NCBI RefSeq assembly: GCF_031202265.1
Contig: NZ_CP100604.1
Location: forward strand, 5,686,501-5,750,500
Direction of reading: 5' to 3'
Source of the DNA: Bradyrhizobium sp. Ash2021
GTDB lineage: Bacteria; Pseudomonadota; Alphaproteobacteria; Rhizobiales; Xanthobacteraceae
Length of the DNA: 64,000 nucleotides
The notes under the pieces are model-generated. The model searched no databases. It was not told where the DNA came from and was given only the letters and a program-made list of their open reading frames with translations. Both the position numbers and the translations under genes were made by a program. The stretch's first letter is position 1, and every line of letters starts with the position of its first letter. Positions 8,738-17,774 of the stretch are shown piece after piece.

Positions 8738-9802
8738 GAGCGGTTTTCGGTTGATGTGAATCGGAACAGTAAGGGGGTTCCCAAAGGCGCGCAAATCAGA
8801 TTCGGGTTGCTTTGACAGCAACAGTGAGGTCGCGCGATGGCGAAGGGATACTCGAAGGACCTCAGGTCGCGGGCGGTCGCGCTTGTCGAAGACGGCGAGA
8901 GCAGACGGGAGGCGGCGCGGGTGCTCGGTCTCGGCGCCTCGACCGCAATCCGCTGGATCGAGCGCTGGGCGACAACGGGCAGTGTAGCGGCATTGCCCGG
9001 CACGGGCCACAGTCGCTCGCCGCTCGAGGCGCATCGCCAATGGCTGCTTGATCTGGTCGCAGCGGAGCCGGACTTGACGCTCGAAGAGATTCGCGCTCGG
9101 CTCAAGTCCGAGAGGCGGCTGAAAACCGGTACGACCTCGGTCTGGCGTTTCTACGAACGCCATGACATCACGTTCAAAAAAAACTCTGCACGCCGCCGAA
9201 CAGGATCGTCCTGATGTCGCTGCAGCGCGTGCCGAGCTGAAGCTCGAGCAATCCAAGCTTGACGCGCCGCGCCTCGTCTTCATCGACGAGACGGCGGTTA
9301 CGACCAAGATGGTCCGGCACCGCGGCCGCTCACCACGTGGTGAGCGTCTCGTTGCGAGCGTGCCGCACGGCCACTGGAAGACGCTGACGCTCATTGCCGC
9401 GCTACGCATCAATGGCCTGACGGCGCCTTATGTCATTGACGGCGCCATGGATGGGCCATCGTTCCTCGCTTACGTTGAGCAGATCCTCGCGCCGACGCTG
9501 CGCAAAGGCGATATCGTCTTCATGGATAACCTGCGCACCCACAAGATCGACGGCGTTCGCCATGCGGTCGAAGCGGTCGGCGCCAAAGTGCGCTATTTGC
9601 CGGCCTACTCGCCGGATCTCAATCCGATCGAAATGGCATTCTCGAAGCTGAAGACGGCGCTGCGCAAGGGTGCCGCTCGCACCGTAACAACGCTGATGAA
9701 GCTGATCGGCAAGCTCATCAAGACATTTGCACCCGAGCAATGCGCGAACTACTTTCGACATGCCGGATACGCGTAGTGACCCACATCAAGTGGAAACCGC
9801 TC
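8738..9802 (+). mobile_element. IS630-family insertion sequence, complete
   Basis: Imperfect terminal inverted repeats of about 26 bases are visible: the left end begins GAGCGGTTTTCGGTTGATGT and the right end, reversed, reads GAGCGGTTTCCACTTGATGT. Both ends are flanked by TA (8736-8737 and 9803-9804), the target duplication expected for this family. The element is about 1065 bases and contains one transposase split over two frames. It landed at the edge of a dispersed palindromic repeat, about 20 bases beyond the 3' end of the downstream histidine kinase gene. Confidence 0.9.
8837..9776 (+). CDS. IS630-family transposase, two overlapping frames
   Basis: The first frame (8837-9214, 125 residues) carries the helix-turn-helix DNA-binding part: SKDLRSRAVALVEDGE, then REAARVLGLGASTAIRWIER. 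The second (from about 9175 to 9776) holds the DDE catalytic part: VFIDETAV, DIVFMDNLRTHK and LNPIEMAFSKLK. The frames meet at a run of eight A residues (9176-9183). Reading one A fewer gives the continuous protein HDITFKKTLHAAEQ, so the full transposase (about 313 residues) would be made by slippage or +1 frameshifting at that run. Loss of function by a one-base insertion is the alternative. Confidence 0.85.
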
Positions 9803-9822
9803 TAGCCGCTTACATGAAACAG

Positions 9823-12504
9823 CTATTCCGCGGCCTGCTCCAGCGGCGCTGTGCGCGGCAGGATCATCTGGATCCGCGTGCCGCCGCCGGGTTCGGAATC
9901 GAGGTCGAGCCGGCCGCCGAGGCGGTTGGTCACGATGCTGTAGACGATGTGCAGGCCTAAGCCCGTGCCGCCCTGATCGCGCCGCGTCGTGAAGAACGGA
10001 TCGAATGCGCGGCGGCGGACGTCGAGGCTCATGCCGCAGCCGTTGTCGGAAAACAACACCTCGACATTGTCCTTGCCGGACTCCCGCACCTGGATATCGA
10101 CCGTGCCGGGCTTGCCGTCCGGGAACGCGTGCGCCACCGAATTCAGGAACAGATTGGTCAGCACCTGCCCGTACGGGCCGGGATAGCTGTTCATGATGAG
10201 GTTGGGCTGGCAATCGACGTTGAGCGTCAGATTGTGCTTGCGCAGGCCCGGCCGCAGACTCATCACCACCTGTTCGGTGAGATCGCCGAGGTCGAAATTG
10301 CGCTGGTCCGAATAATTGCGATCGGCCGCGACCTGCTTGAACGAGGTGATGAGTTCGGCGGCGCGATTGAGATTCGCGACCAGTTGCGACGACGCATCGC
10401 GGCTGGTGTCGAGATAATCATTCAGGCTGGAGCGCCGCAGTTCGCCGCGCGCGACTTCGGCCGCGAACATCGCGGTCTTGCGCTCCAGCGCGGAGGCGAC
10501 CGTGAGGCTGATGCCGACGGGATTGTTGACCTCGTGGGCGACGCCCGCCACGAGGCGTCCGAGCGCGGCGAGCTTTTCGGCCTCGATCAGCGAGTTCTGC
10601 GTCTCCCGCAGATTGCGCAATGCCGCTTCGGCGGCGTCCTTGGCCTTGCGCATCTCGAACTCGACGCGCTTGCGCTCGCCGATGTCGAGCGCGACGGTGA
10701 CGATGTTTTCGATCTCGCCCGCGGTGTCCAGGATAGGCAGCTTGTTGACCAGCCATTGCCGCATATTGCCGGCGGAATCCTTGTATTCCTCTTCGTAAAA
10801 GCCGAGTTCCCGGCCGCCCGCCAGCACCCGCTTGTCGTTCTCGTCGGTCTTTGCAGCGCCGTAGCGCGACATCAGGTCCTGCGTGGTCTGGCCGATCGCG
10901 TCCTGCGGCTCGATGCCGAAAATGCCGGCCATGTAACGGTTCATCAGCACATAACGCAGCTTCTTGTCCTTGACGTTGATTACCGCGGGCACGGTGTCGA
11001 TCACCATCTGCAGCAAACGGCGGCCTTCGGCGATCGCATCTTCGGCGCGCTTCTGGTCGGTGATGTCGCGCACCGTCCCTTCGTAGCGGACCACCTCGCC
11101 AGCCTCGTTGCGCACCGCGCTGGCGCTGTCCGAGAGCCAGAGCACCGCGCCGTCGCGGGCGCGGACCTGGTATTCGAACTCGCGGACCATGCCGTCGCGT
11201 TCCATCAGCTTCTGAAATTGCGTCCGCGCCGCCCGATCGACATAGACGGTATCGGCGATGTCGCCGATGCCGTTAATCAGGGCGTACGGCGTCGCGTAAC
11301 CCATCATCCGCGCCAGCGCCGGATTGGCGTTGAGCAGCGCGCCGCCCGGTGTCGTGACGTAAATGCCGTCGACCGACGCCTCGAACAGTTTGCGATAGCT
11401 CTCCTCGGCAAGGCGCTGTTCGGCCAGAGCGCGCACCGCCGCTTCCCGCGCGGCGTCGGCATCGACCAGGGTCTGGCGGAATACTTCGGCGGCGCGGGCG
11501 ATATCGCCGATCTCGTTGTCGACGTCGGTCTGCGGGATCGAGGCGCTTTTCTCGCCGCCCGCCACCGCGCGGATCGAGGTCGCAATCGATGCCAGCGGGC
11601 GCACAGTACGGCGCACCACCAGCAGTGCTGCGAACAGTCCGATCAGGACGCCGGCGGTGCCGAGCACGATGCTTTGCCATCTGGCTTCCGTCAGCGTCCG
11701 GGCGAAATCGCGGGACAGAACATGGCCCTGGCGTGCGCTGACCTCGCGCAACAATTCGGTGACGCGCTGGATCAGGCGGCCCTCGGCGCCGAGCACCTCC
11801 TTGTCGATATCGGATATCTGGCGTTCGCGGATCGATATGCCGACGATCGCTTCGGCGTAATTGTCGACGGCCATGCGGAGTTTTGGATCCGGGATCGACA
11901 TCGAGCGCATGGTTTGCGCCGCCTGTTCCGCGGCCGACGGATTGTGCGCCAGCAGCGCCGAGGCGATGCGGCTTTGGGTCTGGGACAGTGTCGAGGAGAT
12001 GTTGGGATCGGGACTGTCGGCGACGGCCTCGTCGAATTTCTCGCGCAGCGGCGGCAGCCCGACGATCATTTCCGCGCGGCGGTTGATCAGCGCCGAGATC
12101 CGCTCGATGCCGCTGCGGTAGGTCGCCAGCCGCTCGGTGACGCCATCGATCATGTCCTGCTGTTCGGGGGCAAGCTCCAGCCGGGTCTTCTTCAGGACCT
12201 CGCTCAGCGAGGTCGCGGCCTCGCCCACCTGGACCGATTGGGTGCCGGGGTCAGTGACGAAATCGCGCGCCGCCAGCCGCAATTCGTTCATGCGCCGGTC
12301 GATGTCCTCGGCGAGGTCGCCGACGCTCTGCAGCCGCTGCAGCTCGCCAAAGGTCGCGTCGAGATGGCGGATGGCGATGACGCTGGCGGTCGAAGTGATG
12401 ATGATCACCGCGAGCACCAGCAGGAAGCTGCCGAACGTCAGCTGACCGATCGAAAGCGAGAACGATCGCGTCATTGGCGAATTCGGCGGCAATTCAGAGG
12501 TCAT
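9823..12504 (-). CDS. Membrane sensor histidine kinase with HAMP and two PAS domains
   Basis: Protein of 893 residues from the ATG at 12504 (MTSELPPNSPMTRSFS). Order: transmembrane helix at about 20-45, a helical periplasmic sensor to about 277, second transmembrane helix at 278-298, HAMP to about 350, PAS/PAC at 368-485, second PAS at 497-615, then the dimerisation region with the phospho-acceptor His in GVAHEVNNPVG (about 657). The ATPase part has N box FLNSVAHAF, G1 DNGCGM, F box DPFFTT and G2 GGTGLGLHIVY. It should autophosphorylate in response to an envelope signal. No response regulator is adjacent, so it is an orphan kinase. The 3' end lies 20 bases from an IS630 element. Confidence 0.9.
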   Translation of the reverse strand: MTSELPPNSPMTRSFSLSIGQLTFGSFLLVLAVIIITSTASVIAIRHLDATFGELQRLQSVGDLAEDIDRRMNELRLAARDFVTDPGTQSVQVGEAATSLSEVLKKTRLELAPEQQDMIDGVTERLATYRSGIERISALINRRAEMIVGLPPLREKFDEAVADSPDPNISSTLSQTQSRIASALLAHNPSAAEQAAQTMRSMSIPDPKLRMAVDNYAEAIVGISIRERQISDIDKEVLGAEGRLIQRVTELLREVSARQGHVLSRDFARTLTEARWQSIVLGTAGVLIGLFAALLVVRRTVRPLASIATSIRAVAGGEKSASIPQTDVDNEIGDIARAAEVFRQTLVDADAAREAAVRALAEQRLAEESYRKLFEASVDGIYVTTPGGALLNANPALARMMGYATPYALINGIGDIADTVYVDRAARTQFQKLMERDGMVREFEYQVRARDGAVLWLSDSASAVRNEAGEVVRYEGTVRDITDQKRAEDAIAEGRRLLQMVIDTVPAVINVKDKKLRYVLMNRYMAGIFGIEPQDAIGQTTQDLMSRYGAAKTDENDKRVLAGGRELGFYEEEYKDSAGNMRQWLVNKLPILDTAGEIENIVTVALDIGERKRVEFEMRKAKDAAEAALRNLRETQNSLIEAEKLAALGRLVAGVAHEVNNPVGISLTVASALERKTAMFAAEVARGELRRSSLNDYLDTSRDASSQLVANLNRAAELITSFKQVAADRNYSDQRNFDLGDLTEQVVMSLRPGLRKHNLTLNVDCQPNLIMNSYPGPYGQVLTNLFLNSVAHAFPDGKPGTVDIQVRESGKDNVEVLFSDNGCGMSLDVRRRAFDPFFTTRRDQGGTGLGLHIVYSIVTNRLGGRLDLDSEPGGGTRIQMILPRTAPLEQAAE

Positions 12505-12624
12505 GTTATTGAGGCCGGGCTCCAAACGGTCGTAATATACGATGTATTTCGGGCGATGGGGAACTTGCTGAAAATGACGGAGAAACCGGCCTGATTCGCC
12601 GGATCGCTCGCCCAGTAGATAGCC

Positions 12625-12904
12625 TTGTACATCGCGTTGGGTGTCACATTTGCGATTCTCGCTGCACCAATCCGGGATTCCGCGGCGGCAGCGGCCGAGC
12701 GGAGTGCCCGGATGGCGAAATTCACGCGGCCCGCCGGTGTGCCGTTTCGGGCAGAAAACCCCTGCTCGCCCGAATGCCGAACTCGGGCGAAAACTGTTCT
12801 TCGACCCCCTGATGTCGGCCTCCGGCACCATTTCCTGCGCCACCTGCCATCACCCCAGGCTGGCCTGGGGCGACGTCCTGCGGCGTAATGACGGCTTAGG
12901 ATGA
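12625..12904 (+). pseudogene. Remnant of a di-haem cytochrome c peroxidase/MauG-type gene
   Basis: The first frame starts at a TTG (12625) with a signal-peptide-like segment (LYIALGVTFAILAAP) and reads KFTRPAGVPFRAENPCSPE. The second frame continues with NAELGRKLFFDPLMSASG and ISCATCHHPRLAWGD, the N-terminal haem-binding part of cytochrome c peroxidases (CxxCH). Joining the two needs one extra base near 12769-12776. The coding signal stops at about 12890, where the convergent transporter gene ends; the other two thirds of such a protein are absent. It is a truncated, frameshifted remnant. Confidence 0.7.
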
Positions 12905-13819
12905 GGCGCCAATCGGTGCCACCTTCCTTGCCGGGATCGTCATCGCGGCTACGCCGACGACCACGAAAGCCAGCCCGATCCACGCGGTCGGGGTCAAACT
13001 CTCGCCAAGGAACACCACGCCCAGCGCGACACCGATAGGTACGCGCAGATAGGCCTGCGCCGTGGTGCCGACCGATCCCAGGGTCTGGATCAGGTGGAAG
13101 TAAATGACGAAGGCGAACGCGGTCGAGAATACCGCAAGGCCCGATAGCGCCAGCAACGAACTCGCCGATGGCGCCTGCGTCCAGGGCCGGTCCACCACCA
13201 GGCTCGCCGGGATCAGGATGGCCGCGCCACACAGCAGCGAACCTGCCGCCGGCGTCATCGGGTCGAGGTCTTTAAAGCCTCGGCTGAAGATCGCAGCACC
13301 CGCGTAGCAGATCGCGGCAAGCACGGTGACGATTTGCGCGGTCAACTGCTCGCCCAACCCGGCCAGCGCCTGCACGCCGACGATCAGGCAGATACCGGCC
13401 ATGCCGGCGACGACGCCGAGTAGTTTTCGCGACGTCAGCACCTCATGCCGCGCGACGGACAGCGTCAGGAAAAAGGTGAAGATCGGCGACGTGGAATTGA
13501 GAATGGTCGCCAGCCCAGCGTCCAGCGAGCGCTCGCCCCAGGCGATCATGGTCCAGGGGATCACGCTGTTGAGGCAGGCCTGAAACATAAAGCGCCGCCA
13601 GGTCGCAGCGTCGCGCGGCATCCTCACGCCGCGCCATTGCATGATCGCCAGCAGCAGCACGCCCGCAATCGCGGTGCGCGCCGCGATCAGCGTGATCGGC
13701 GGAATGGTCGCGACGCCAAGCTTGATGAATGTATAGGATGCGCCCCACAGCGTCGCGAGCAGCAGCAGCAGCGCGAGCTCGACCGCCATGTTGGGGTGGC
13801 GCGGGTGGGATTCTTCCAT
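12896..13819 (-). CDS. EamA/DMT-family permease
   Basis: Protein of 307 residues with about ten hydrophobic helices, arranged as the two five-helix repeats of drug/metabolite (RhaT/EamA) transporters. Typical pieces are LLLLATLWGASYTFIKLG at the N-terminus and AYLRVPIGVALGVVFLGES in the second half, with the short polar connectors expected. It sits in the inner membrane and probably exports or imports a small metabolite that cannot be predicted. The start at 13819 has GGAAAA upstream; a second ATG at 13789 is possible. Its 3' end abuts the peroxidase remnant. Confidence 0.85.
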   Translation of the reverse strand: MEESHPRHPNMAVELALLLLLATLWGASYTFIKLGVATIPPITLIAARTAIAGVLLLAIMQWRGVRMPRDAATWRRFMFQACLNSVIPWTMIAWGERSLDAGLATILNSTSPIFTFFLTLSVARHEVLTSRKLLGVVAGMAGICLIVGVQALAGLGEQLTAQIVTVLAAICYAGAAIFSRGFKDLDPMTPAAGSLLCGAAILIPASLVVDRPWTQAPSASSLLALSGLAVFSTAFAFVIYFHLIQTLGSVGTTAQAYLRVPIGVALGVVFLGESLTPTAWIGLAFVVVGVAAMTIPARKVAPIGASS

Positions 13820-13901
13820 GTCGGTTTTCCGGCTCTCGATTGATCGAAGCGGAATCTACATGGTGAAGGCAACGGAATACTTCGTTGCGCGCCGAAGTGT
13901 G

Positions 13902-14702
13902 CTAACCCAGCGCGCCGACTTCGAACACCTCGCCGTCATAGCCGGCCTCGCGCGGAATCCGGAGCTGACGGCCGCCGTTCAATTTCGTCATCACCGGCGT
14001 CACGGTCACGACCGGCTTGCCGCGGCTGTCGTCCAGCGCGGCCTTCACGCTGGCCTGTTTGCCGAGCTTGATCAGGTTGCGGGTGGTCGGGAATGGCAGC
14101 TTGAAGCGGCCGGTTTCGCCGCCTTCCAGCGCCTCGCGCGGCGACACCCAGATCGAGTCGGTGGATTCCTTGCCGTCATGGGCGCCGGCCTGTTCCGGCG
14201 GTGCTGCCGCGAGGAAGAACCAGGTGTCGAAGCGCTTTGGCATGCCCTCGGGCGTGATCCAGTGCGCGTAGGGCACGAGTTCGTCGAGCGCCAGCAGCAT
14301 GCCGTTGTCGGTGAGCACTTTCAGGAAGCTGATCTTGCCGTCGCACAAATCGGCGCGATGCGCCGTCTCGATCTCGCCCGCACGCTTGGCATCGACCAGC
14401 GCCTTCGATCCCTTCGGCCGGGCCAGCAGGATGCCACTTTCCTCAAAGGTCTCGCGGATCGCGGCGATGCGGAAACTCAAGCTGGCCTCGTCGAGCCCCT
14501 CGCCGCCCGAATAGAGCGCGGGGTCGGCGATGATCTCCTTGTCGCCCTTGTCGACGCTGCCGCCGGGAAACACCAGCGCGCCGGAATTGAAGTCGATCTC
14601 GTAATGGCGGACCATCATGAAGACTTCGATTTCGCCTTGCGCCGCGCTGTCGCGCAGCAGCAGGATGGTGGATGCGGGACGCGGGGCGACGATCTCGGCC
14701 AT
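13902..14702 (-). CDS. NUDIX hydrolase (NUDT19-like)
   Basis: Protein of 266 residues. The ATG at 14702 is preferred because GAGGAG lies 8 bases upstream; a GTG three codons earlier is possible. The NUDIX box is split by an insertion, as in NUDT19/RP2p-type proteins: ALVFPGGSVDKGD followed about 30 residues later by AAIRETFEESGILL, which supplies the metal-binding REtxEE core. Related enzymes cleave coenzyme A or acyl-CoA pyrophosphate bonds. Its place at the end of an acyl-CoA gene cluster fits that, but the substrate here is inferred. Confidence 0.8.
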   Translation of the reverse strand: MAEIVAPRPASTILLLRDSAAQGEIEVFMMVRHYEIDFNSGALVFPGGSVDKGDKEIIADPALYSGGEGLDEASLSFRIAAIRETFEESGILLARPKGSKALVDAKRAGEIETAHRADLCDGKISFLKVLTDNGMLLALDELVPYAHWITPEGMPKRFDTWFFLAAAPPEQAGAHDGKESTDSIWVSPREALEGGETGRFKLPFPTTRNLIKLGKQASVKAALDDSRGKPVVTVTPVMTKLNGGRQLRIPREAGYDGEVFEVGALG

Positions 14703-14711
14703 CAGGCTCAC

Positions 14712-14820
14712 TCCTCAGGACCTCATCCTGAGGAGCGGCCTTGGCCGGGTCTCGAAGGATGAGTGGTGGCATCGGGGCCTCATGGTTCGAGACGGCGCTG
14801 CGCGCCTCCTCACCATGAGG
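14712..14820. repeat. Dispersed palindromic repeat (CCTCATCCTGAGGAG type)
   Basis: Intergenic stretch built from two nested palindromes, CCTCATCCTGAGGAG and CCTCATGGTT..ACCATGAGG, with CGCTGCGCGCCTCCTCACC between. This pattern is one I associate with repeated intergenic elements of Bradyrhizobium. Only one copy occurs in the window. It separates the NUDIX gene from the aldolase gene. Confidence 0.6.
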
Positions 14821-14825
14821 AATTT

Positions 14826-15779
14826 CTAGCCCGCTGCGCTGGATTGCGGTTGCAGATTGGCGCGGCGGTCGACCCGCGCGACCCGCGACAGCAAATAATC
14901 CACCTCGGCCTTGGCCGCGGCCGTGATGGTCGCGCCGGGCTTGCGCTGCGCGCTGGAGGCGATGATGCCGCGCTTCTGCAGCACGTATTTGCGCACCGCA
15001 AGCCCCGCGCCGGGCTGCTGCTCGTAGCGGATCAGCGGCAGATGCGCGTCGAACAGATCGTGCGCGGCATCGCGTTTTCCCGCCTTCGACAGTTTTACGA
15101 CATCGATCAGCAATTCCGGGAAGGCGTAGCCGGTCATGGCGCCGTCGGCGCCGCGCTCCATTTCGAAATCGAGAAACAGCCCGCCATTGCCGACCAGAAT
15201 GGACATCGGTTTCAGCGAGCCGTCCTTCTGGAAGCCGCGCAGCGTGGAGATCTTTTCCAGCCCCGGCCAGTCCTCATGCTTGAGCATCACGCAGGACGGT
15301 GAGTCCATCACGATCTTGCGGATCACCGCGGGCGTGAACACCACGTTGAGGGTCAGCGGATAATCCTGCAGCACCCAGGGAATGTCGTCTCCAATCGCTT
15401 CCTGCGCCTGCTTGAAGTAACCGGTGATCTGATCGTCGGTGCGCAGATGCGGCGGCGGCGCGATCATGACGCCGGCAGCGCCCGCATCCATCGATTTTTG
15501 CGCCAGCGAGCGCATGGTGGCAAAGCCCGGCGCCGAGACGCCGACGATGATCTGCATGGTCTTGGCGCGCTTGACGAAGCGGACCGCGACCTGCTCGGCC
15601 TCGGCGGCATCGAGCTTCGGCGCCTCGCCGAGAATGCCGAGCACGGTGACGCCGTCGCAGCCGACTTCGGCGTAGAAGGCGGTCAGCCGGTCGATGGATT
15701 TGTCGTCGATGCGGCCGTCGTCGTGGAACGGGGTCGGCGCGATCGCGAAGGTGCCGGCGGCCTGGGCGGTGAGTTTCAT
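14826..15779 (-). CDS. Dihydrodipicolinate synthase-family aldolase/lyase
   Basis: Protein of 317 residues from the ATG at 15779, preceded by AGGAACC. It is a DapA/NanA-type class I aldolase (TIM barrel): FAIAPTPFHDDGRID at the N-terminus, GVTVLGILGEAPKLD in the position of the GTTGE loop, and VMLKHEDWPGLEKI containing the Schiff-base Lys region. The GTTGE sequence is altered to GILGE, as in paralogues not involved in lysine synthesis. The reaction (pyruvate-linked aldol cleavage or decarboxylation) cannot be fixed from sequence. It follows the SDR and MaoC genes in the same direction, so it may act in the same catabolic path. Confidence 0.8.
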   Translation of the reverse strand: MKLTAQAAGTFAIAPTPFHDDGRIDDKSIDRLTAFYAEVGCDGVTVLGILGEAPKLDAAEAEQVAVRFVKRAKTMQIIVGVSAPGFATMRSLAQKSMDAGAAGVMIAPPPHLRTDDQITGYFKQAQEAIGDDIPWVLQDYPLTLNVVFTPAVIRKIVMDSPSCVMLKHEDWPGLEKISTLRGFQKDGSLKPMSILVGNGGLFLDFEMERGADGAMTGYAFPELLIDVVKLSKAGKRDAAHDLFDAHLPLIRYEQQPGAGLAVRKYVLQKRGIIASSAQRKPGATITAAAKAEVDYLLSRVARVDRRANLQPQSSAAG

Positions 15780-15801
15780 GGTGGTTCCTCTATCCTCTTT
15801 C

Positions 15802-15879
15802 GTCATTCCGGGATGGTCCGAAGGACCAGACCCGGAATCTCGAGGTTCCGGGTTCGCGCTGCGCGCGCCCCGGAACGAC
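15802..15879. repeat. Dispersed palindromic repeat (GTCATTCCGGGATGG type), copy 1
   Basis: Runs GTCATTCCGGGATGGTCC to GCGCGCCCCGGAACGAC with an internal CCCGGAATCTCGAGGTTCCGG palindrome centre. A nearly identical copy is at 16791-16869 and a diverged one at 37273-37365. Copies 1 and 2 bracket the SDR gene in the same orientation. Confidence 0.85.
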
Positions 15880-15887
15880 ACGTAACA

Positions 15888-16766
15888 TTAGAACCGCCGC
15901 GCGCCCATCTTGATCTGTTCCTCGGAGAAGAAGATCTCCTTGGCGTGGTCGACGACGTCCTGGGCCTTCCAGCCGGTGTGCGGCGGCTTCCAGCCGTCCA
16001 TTTCCATCATCCGCATCTCGCGGACGCCGCGGGGGCCGGAGACGCCGAGCACCTTGCCGGTCTGGTCGCCCGACAAATCGCTGACCATGTATAGCACGGC
16101 CGGAGCGATGCCGTCCGGGCCCAGAGCCAAACCGGGGTTTTCCTTGTAGCGCGGCAGGTCCGCGGTCATGCGGGTCAGCGCGCCCGGGGCCAGCGTCCAG
16201 ATCCGGATGTTGTATTTGCGGCCCTCGATCGCCAGCACGTTCGACAGCCCCCAGATACCGCCCTTGGCGGCGCCGTAATTGGTCTGGCCGAAATTGCCGA
16301 TCAGGCCCGAGGTCGAGGACGTATTGACGATGACGCCGCCGCCGTTCTCGCGCATCCATTTGAACACCGGCTGGGTGCAGCAGAAGGTGCCTTTCAGATG
16401 CACCCGGATCACCTTATCCCAGTTGGCCTCTTTCGCCTTGGCAAAGGTCTCGTCGAGCAGGATGCCGGCATTGTTGACGAGGATGTCGGCGCGGCCGAAA
16501 TTCTTGATGGCGTCATCGAACACCGACTGTCCGCCCGCGATGGTCGAGATATCGGCGCCATTGGCGACCGCGCGGCCACCGTCGGCCTTGATCGCATTGA
16601 CCACCTTCTGCGCCATCGAGACATCGGCGCCGGAGCCGTCGCGCGGCCCGCCGAGGTCGTTGACCACGACCGCAGCACCCTCGCTTGCGAACAATTTGGC
16701 GTAGGCCTCACCCAGCCCGCCACCCGCCCCCGTGATGATCGCAACCTTGCCGTCGAGTAATCCCAT
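15888..16766 (-). CDS. SDR-family 3-hydroxyacyl-CoA dehydrogenase-like
   Basis: Protein of 292 residues, start at 16766 with GGGAGAAA upstream. The NAD(P)-binding motif is ITGAGGGLGEAYAKLFASEG, followed by VVVNDLGG, the NNAGI motif and the catalytic Ser/Tyr/Lys set (NTSSTSGLIGNFGQTNYGAAKGG). Extended C-terminal residues and the VVVNDLGGPRDG loop match the dehydrogenase unit of peroxisomal multifunctional enzyme type 2. It lies just downstream of the MaoC hydratase, which in that enzyme is the fused partner, so the two probably carry out consecutive beta-oxidation steps. Confidence 0.85.
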   Translation of the reverse strand: MGLLDGKVAIITGAGGGLGEAYAKLFASEGAAVVVNDLGGPRDGSGADVSMAQKVVNAIKADGGRAVANGADISTIAGGQSVFDDAIKNFGRADILVNNAGILLDETFAKAKEANWDKVIRVHLKGTFCCTQPVFKWMRENGGGVIVNTSSTSGLIGNFGQTNYGAAKGGIWGLSNVLAIEGRKYNIRIWTLAPGALTRMTADLPRYKENPGLALGPDGIAPAVLYMVSDLSGDQTGKVLGVSGPRGVREMRMMEMDGWKPPHTGWKAQDVVDHAKEIFFSEEQIKMGARRF

Positions 16767-16790
16767 GGTGTTTCTCCCTTGTTAGTTGCC

Positions 16791-16869
16791 GTCATTCCGG
16801 GATGGTCCGAAGGACCAGACCCGGAATCTCGAGGTTCCGGGTTCGCGCTCACGCGCGCCCCGGAACGAC
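16791..16869. repeat. Dispersed palindromic repeat (GTCATTCCGGGATGG type), copy 2
   Basis: Almost identical to the copy at 15802-15879, in the same orientation, placed between the MaoC and SDR genes. It can fold into a long hairpin and may affect mRNA stability between the two genes. Confidence 0.85.
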
Positions 16870-16876
16870 GGATGAA

Positions 16877-17737
16877 TCAGCCCAGCACCGTCCTGCCGCT
16901 CTTGATGACGGTGACACCCCGCGACTTCACCTTGGCTTCGAACGAAATCACGTTGCCGTCCTTCCACAATTCCATGGTCACGGTCTCGCCGGGATAGACC
17001 GGCGAGGAGAACCGCGCGGAATGCTGTTTGAAGGCGTGCGGATCGTAATCGGCATAGGTCTGCAAGATCCCGCGGCAGGTGATGCCATAGGTGCACATGC
17101 CGTGCAGGATCGGCTTTGGGAAGCCGGCCTTCTTGGCAAATTCGGGATCGCTGTGCAGCGGATTGCGGTCGCCGCAGAGACGGTAGACCAGGGCCTGATC
17201 CGGACGCGTCGAAATATCGACGGTCTTGTCGGGCCCGCGGGTCGGCACCTTGTGCGGTTCGGGCTGGCCTTCCGAAGGCCCGCCAAAGCCGCCATCGCCG
17301 CGCGCGAAGCGCGATGCGACCAGGGTCGCGAGCTTCTCGCCCTTCTCGTCCCTGAGCACCGTCTGGTGCCGGATCACCGCGCCCTTGTCCTTGCCCTTGT
17401 CGAAGACGTCGAGGACCGTGGAGTCGGCGGTGATGTGGGCTGACGTGGCAAACGGCTTGTGGAAGGTGATGTCGCGCTCACCGTCCACCACCATCACGCG
17501 GTTGAGATTCATTTCGCCGGGACCCGCGCCCCAGGCCGCGACGGAGGCAAAGGTCGGCACCACCTTCAACGGACGCGCGGTGGCCACGGCCTCGTTGACG
17601 AACGCCAGCTCCTTCTCATTCATCGGGTCCGCGCCCATGCCGATCCCGTAGGCGTAGAGCATGACTTCGCGGTCGGTATAGGCGTATTTCTGGCCGAGAT
17701 TTTTCAGGGCCATCAGCTCGTCGTACTTGATCGGCAT
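16877..17737 (-). CDS. MaoC-family enoyl-CoA hydratase 2
   Basis: Protein of 286 residues, start at 17737 with a strong GGGAGGA site. It has the double hot-dog layout of hydratase 2 enzymes. The catalytic motif in the C-terminal half reads YRLCGDRNPLHSDPEFAKKAG, with the Asp and His of GDRNPLH that hydrate 2-enoyl-CoA to (3R)-hydroxyacyl-CoA. The N-terminal half (KYAYTDREVMLYAYGIGMG) covers the substrate. Close relatives are annotated for the steroid side-chain enoyl-CoA, but the chain specificity here is unknown. It is upstream of the SDR gene and downstream of a pair of tandem repeats. Confidence 0.85.
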   Translation of the reverse strand: MPIKYDELMALKNLGQKYAYTDREVMLYAYGIGMGADPMNEKELAFVNEAVATARPLKVVPTFASVAAWGAGPGEMNLNRVMVVDGERDITFHKPFATSAHITADSTVLDVFDKGKDKGAVIRHQTVLRDEKGEKLATLVASRFARGDGGFGGPSEGQPEPHKVPTRGPDKTVDISTRPDQALVYRLCGDRNPLHSDPEFAKKAGFPKPILHGMCTYGITCRGILQTYADYDPHAFKQHSARFSSPVYPGETVTMELWKDGNVISFEAKVKSRGVTVIKSGRTVLG

Positions 17738-17774
17738 GTTTGCACATCCTCCCGAATTTCTTTTTCTTCACCGG

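Noticed and set aside
10129..12594. An 821-residue open frame on the plus strand
   Set aside because: It is the complementary shadow of the histidine kinase: Arg/His/Gln/Asp-rich, no domain, no ribosome binding site. GC-rich genes often give such shadows.
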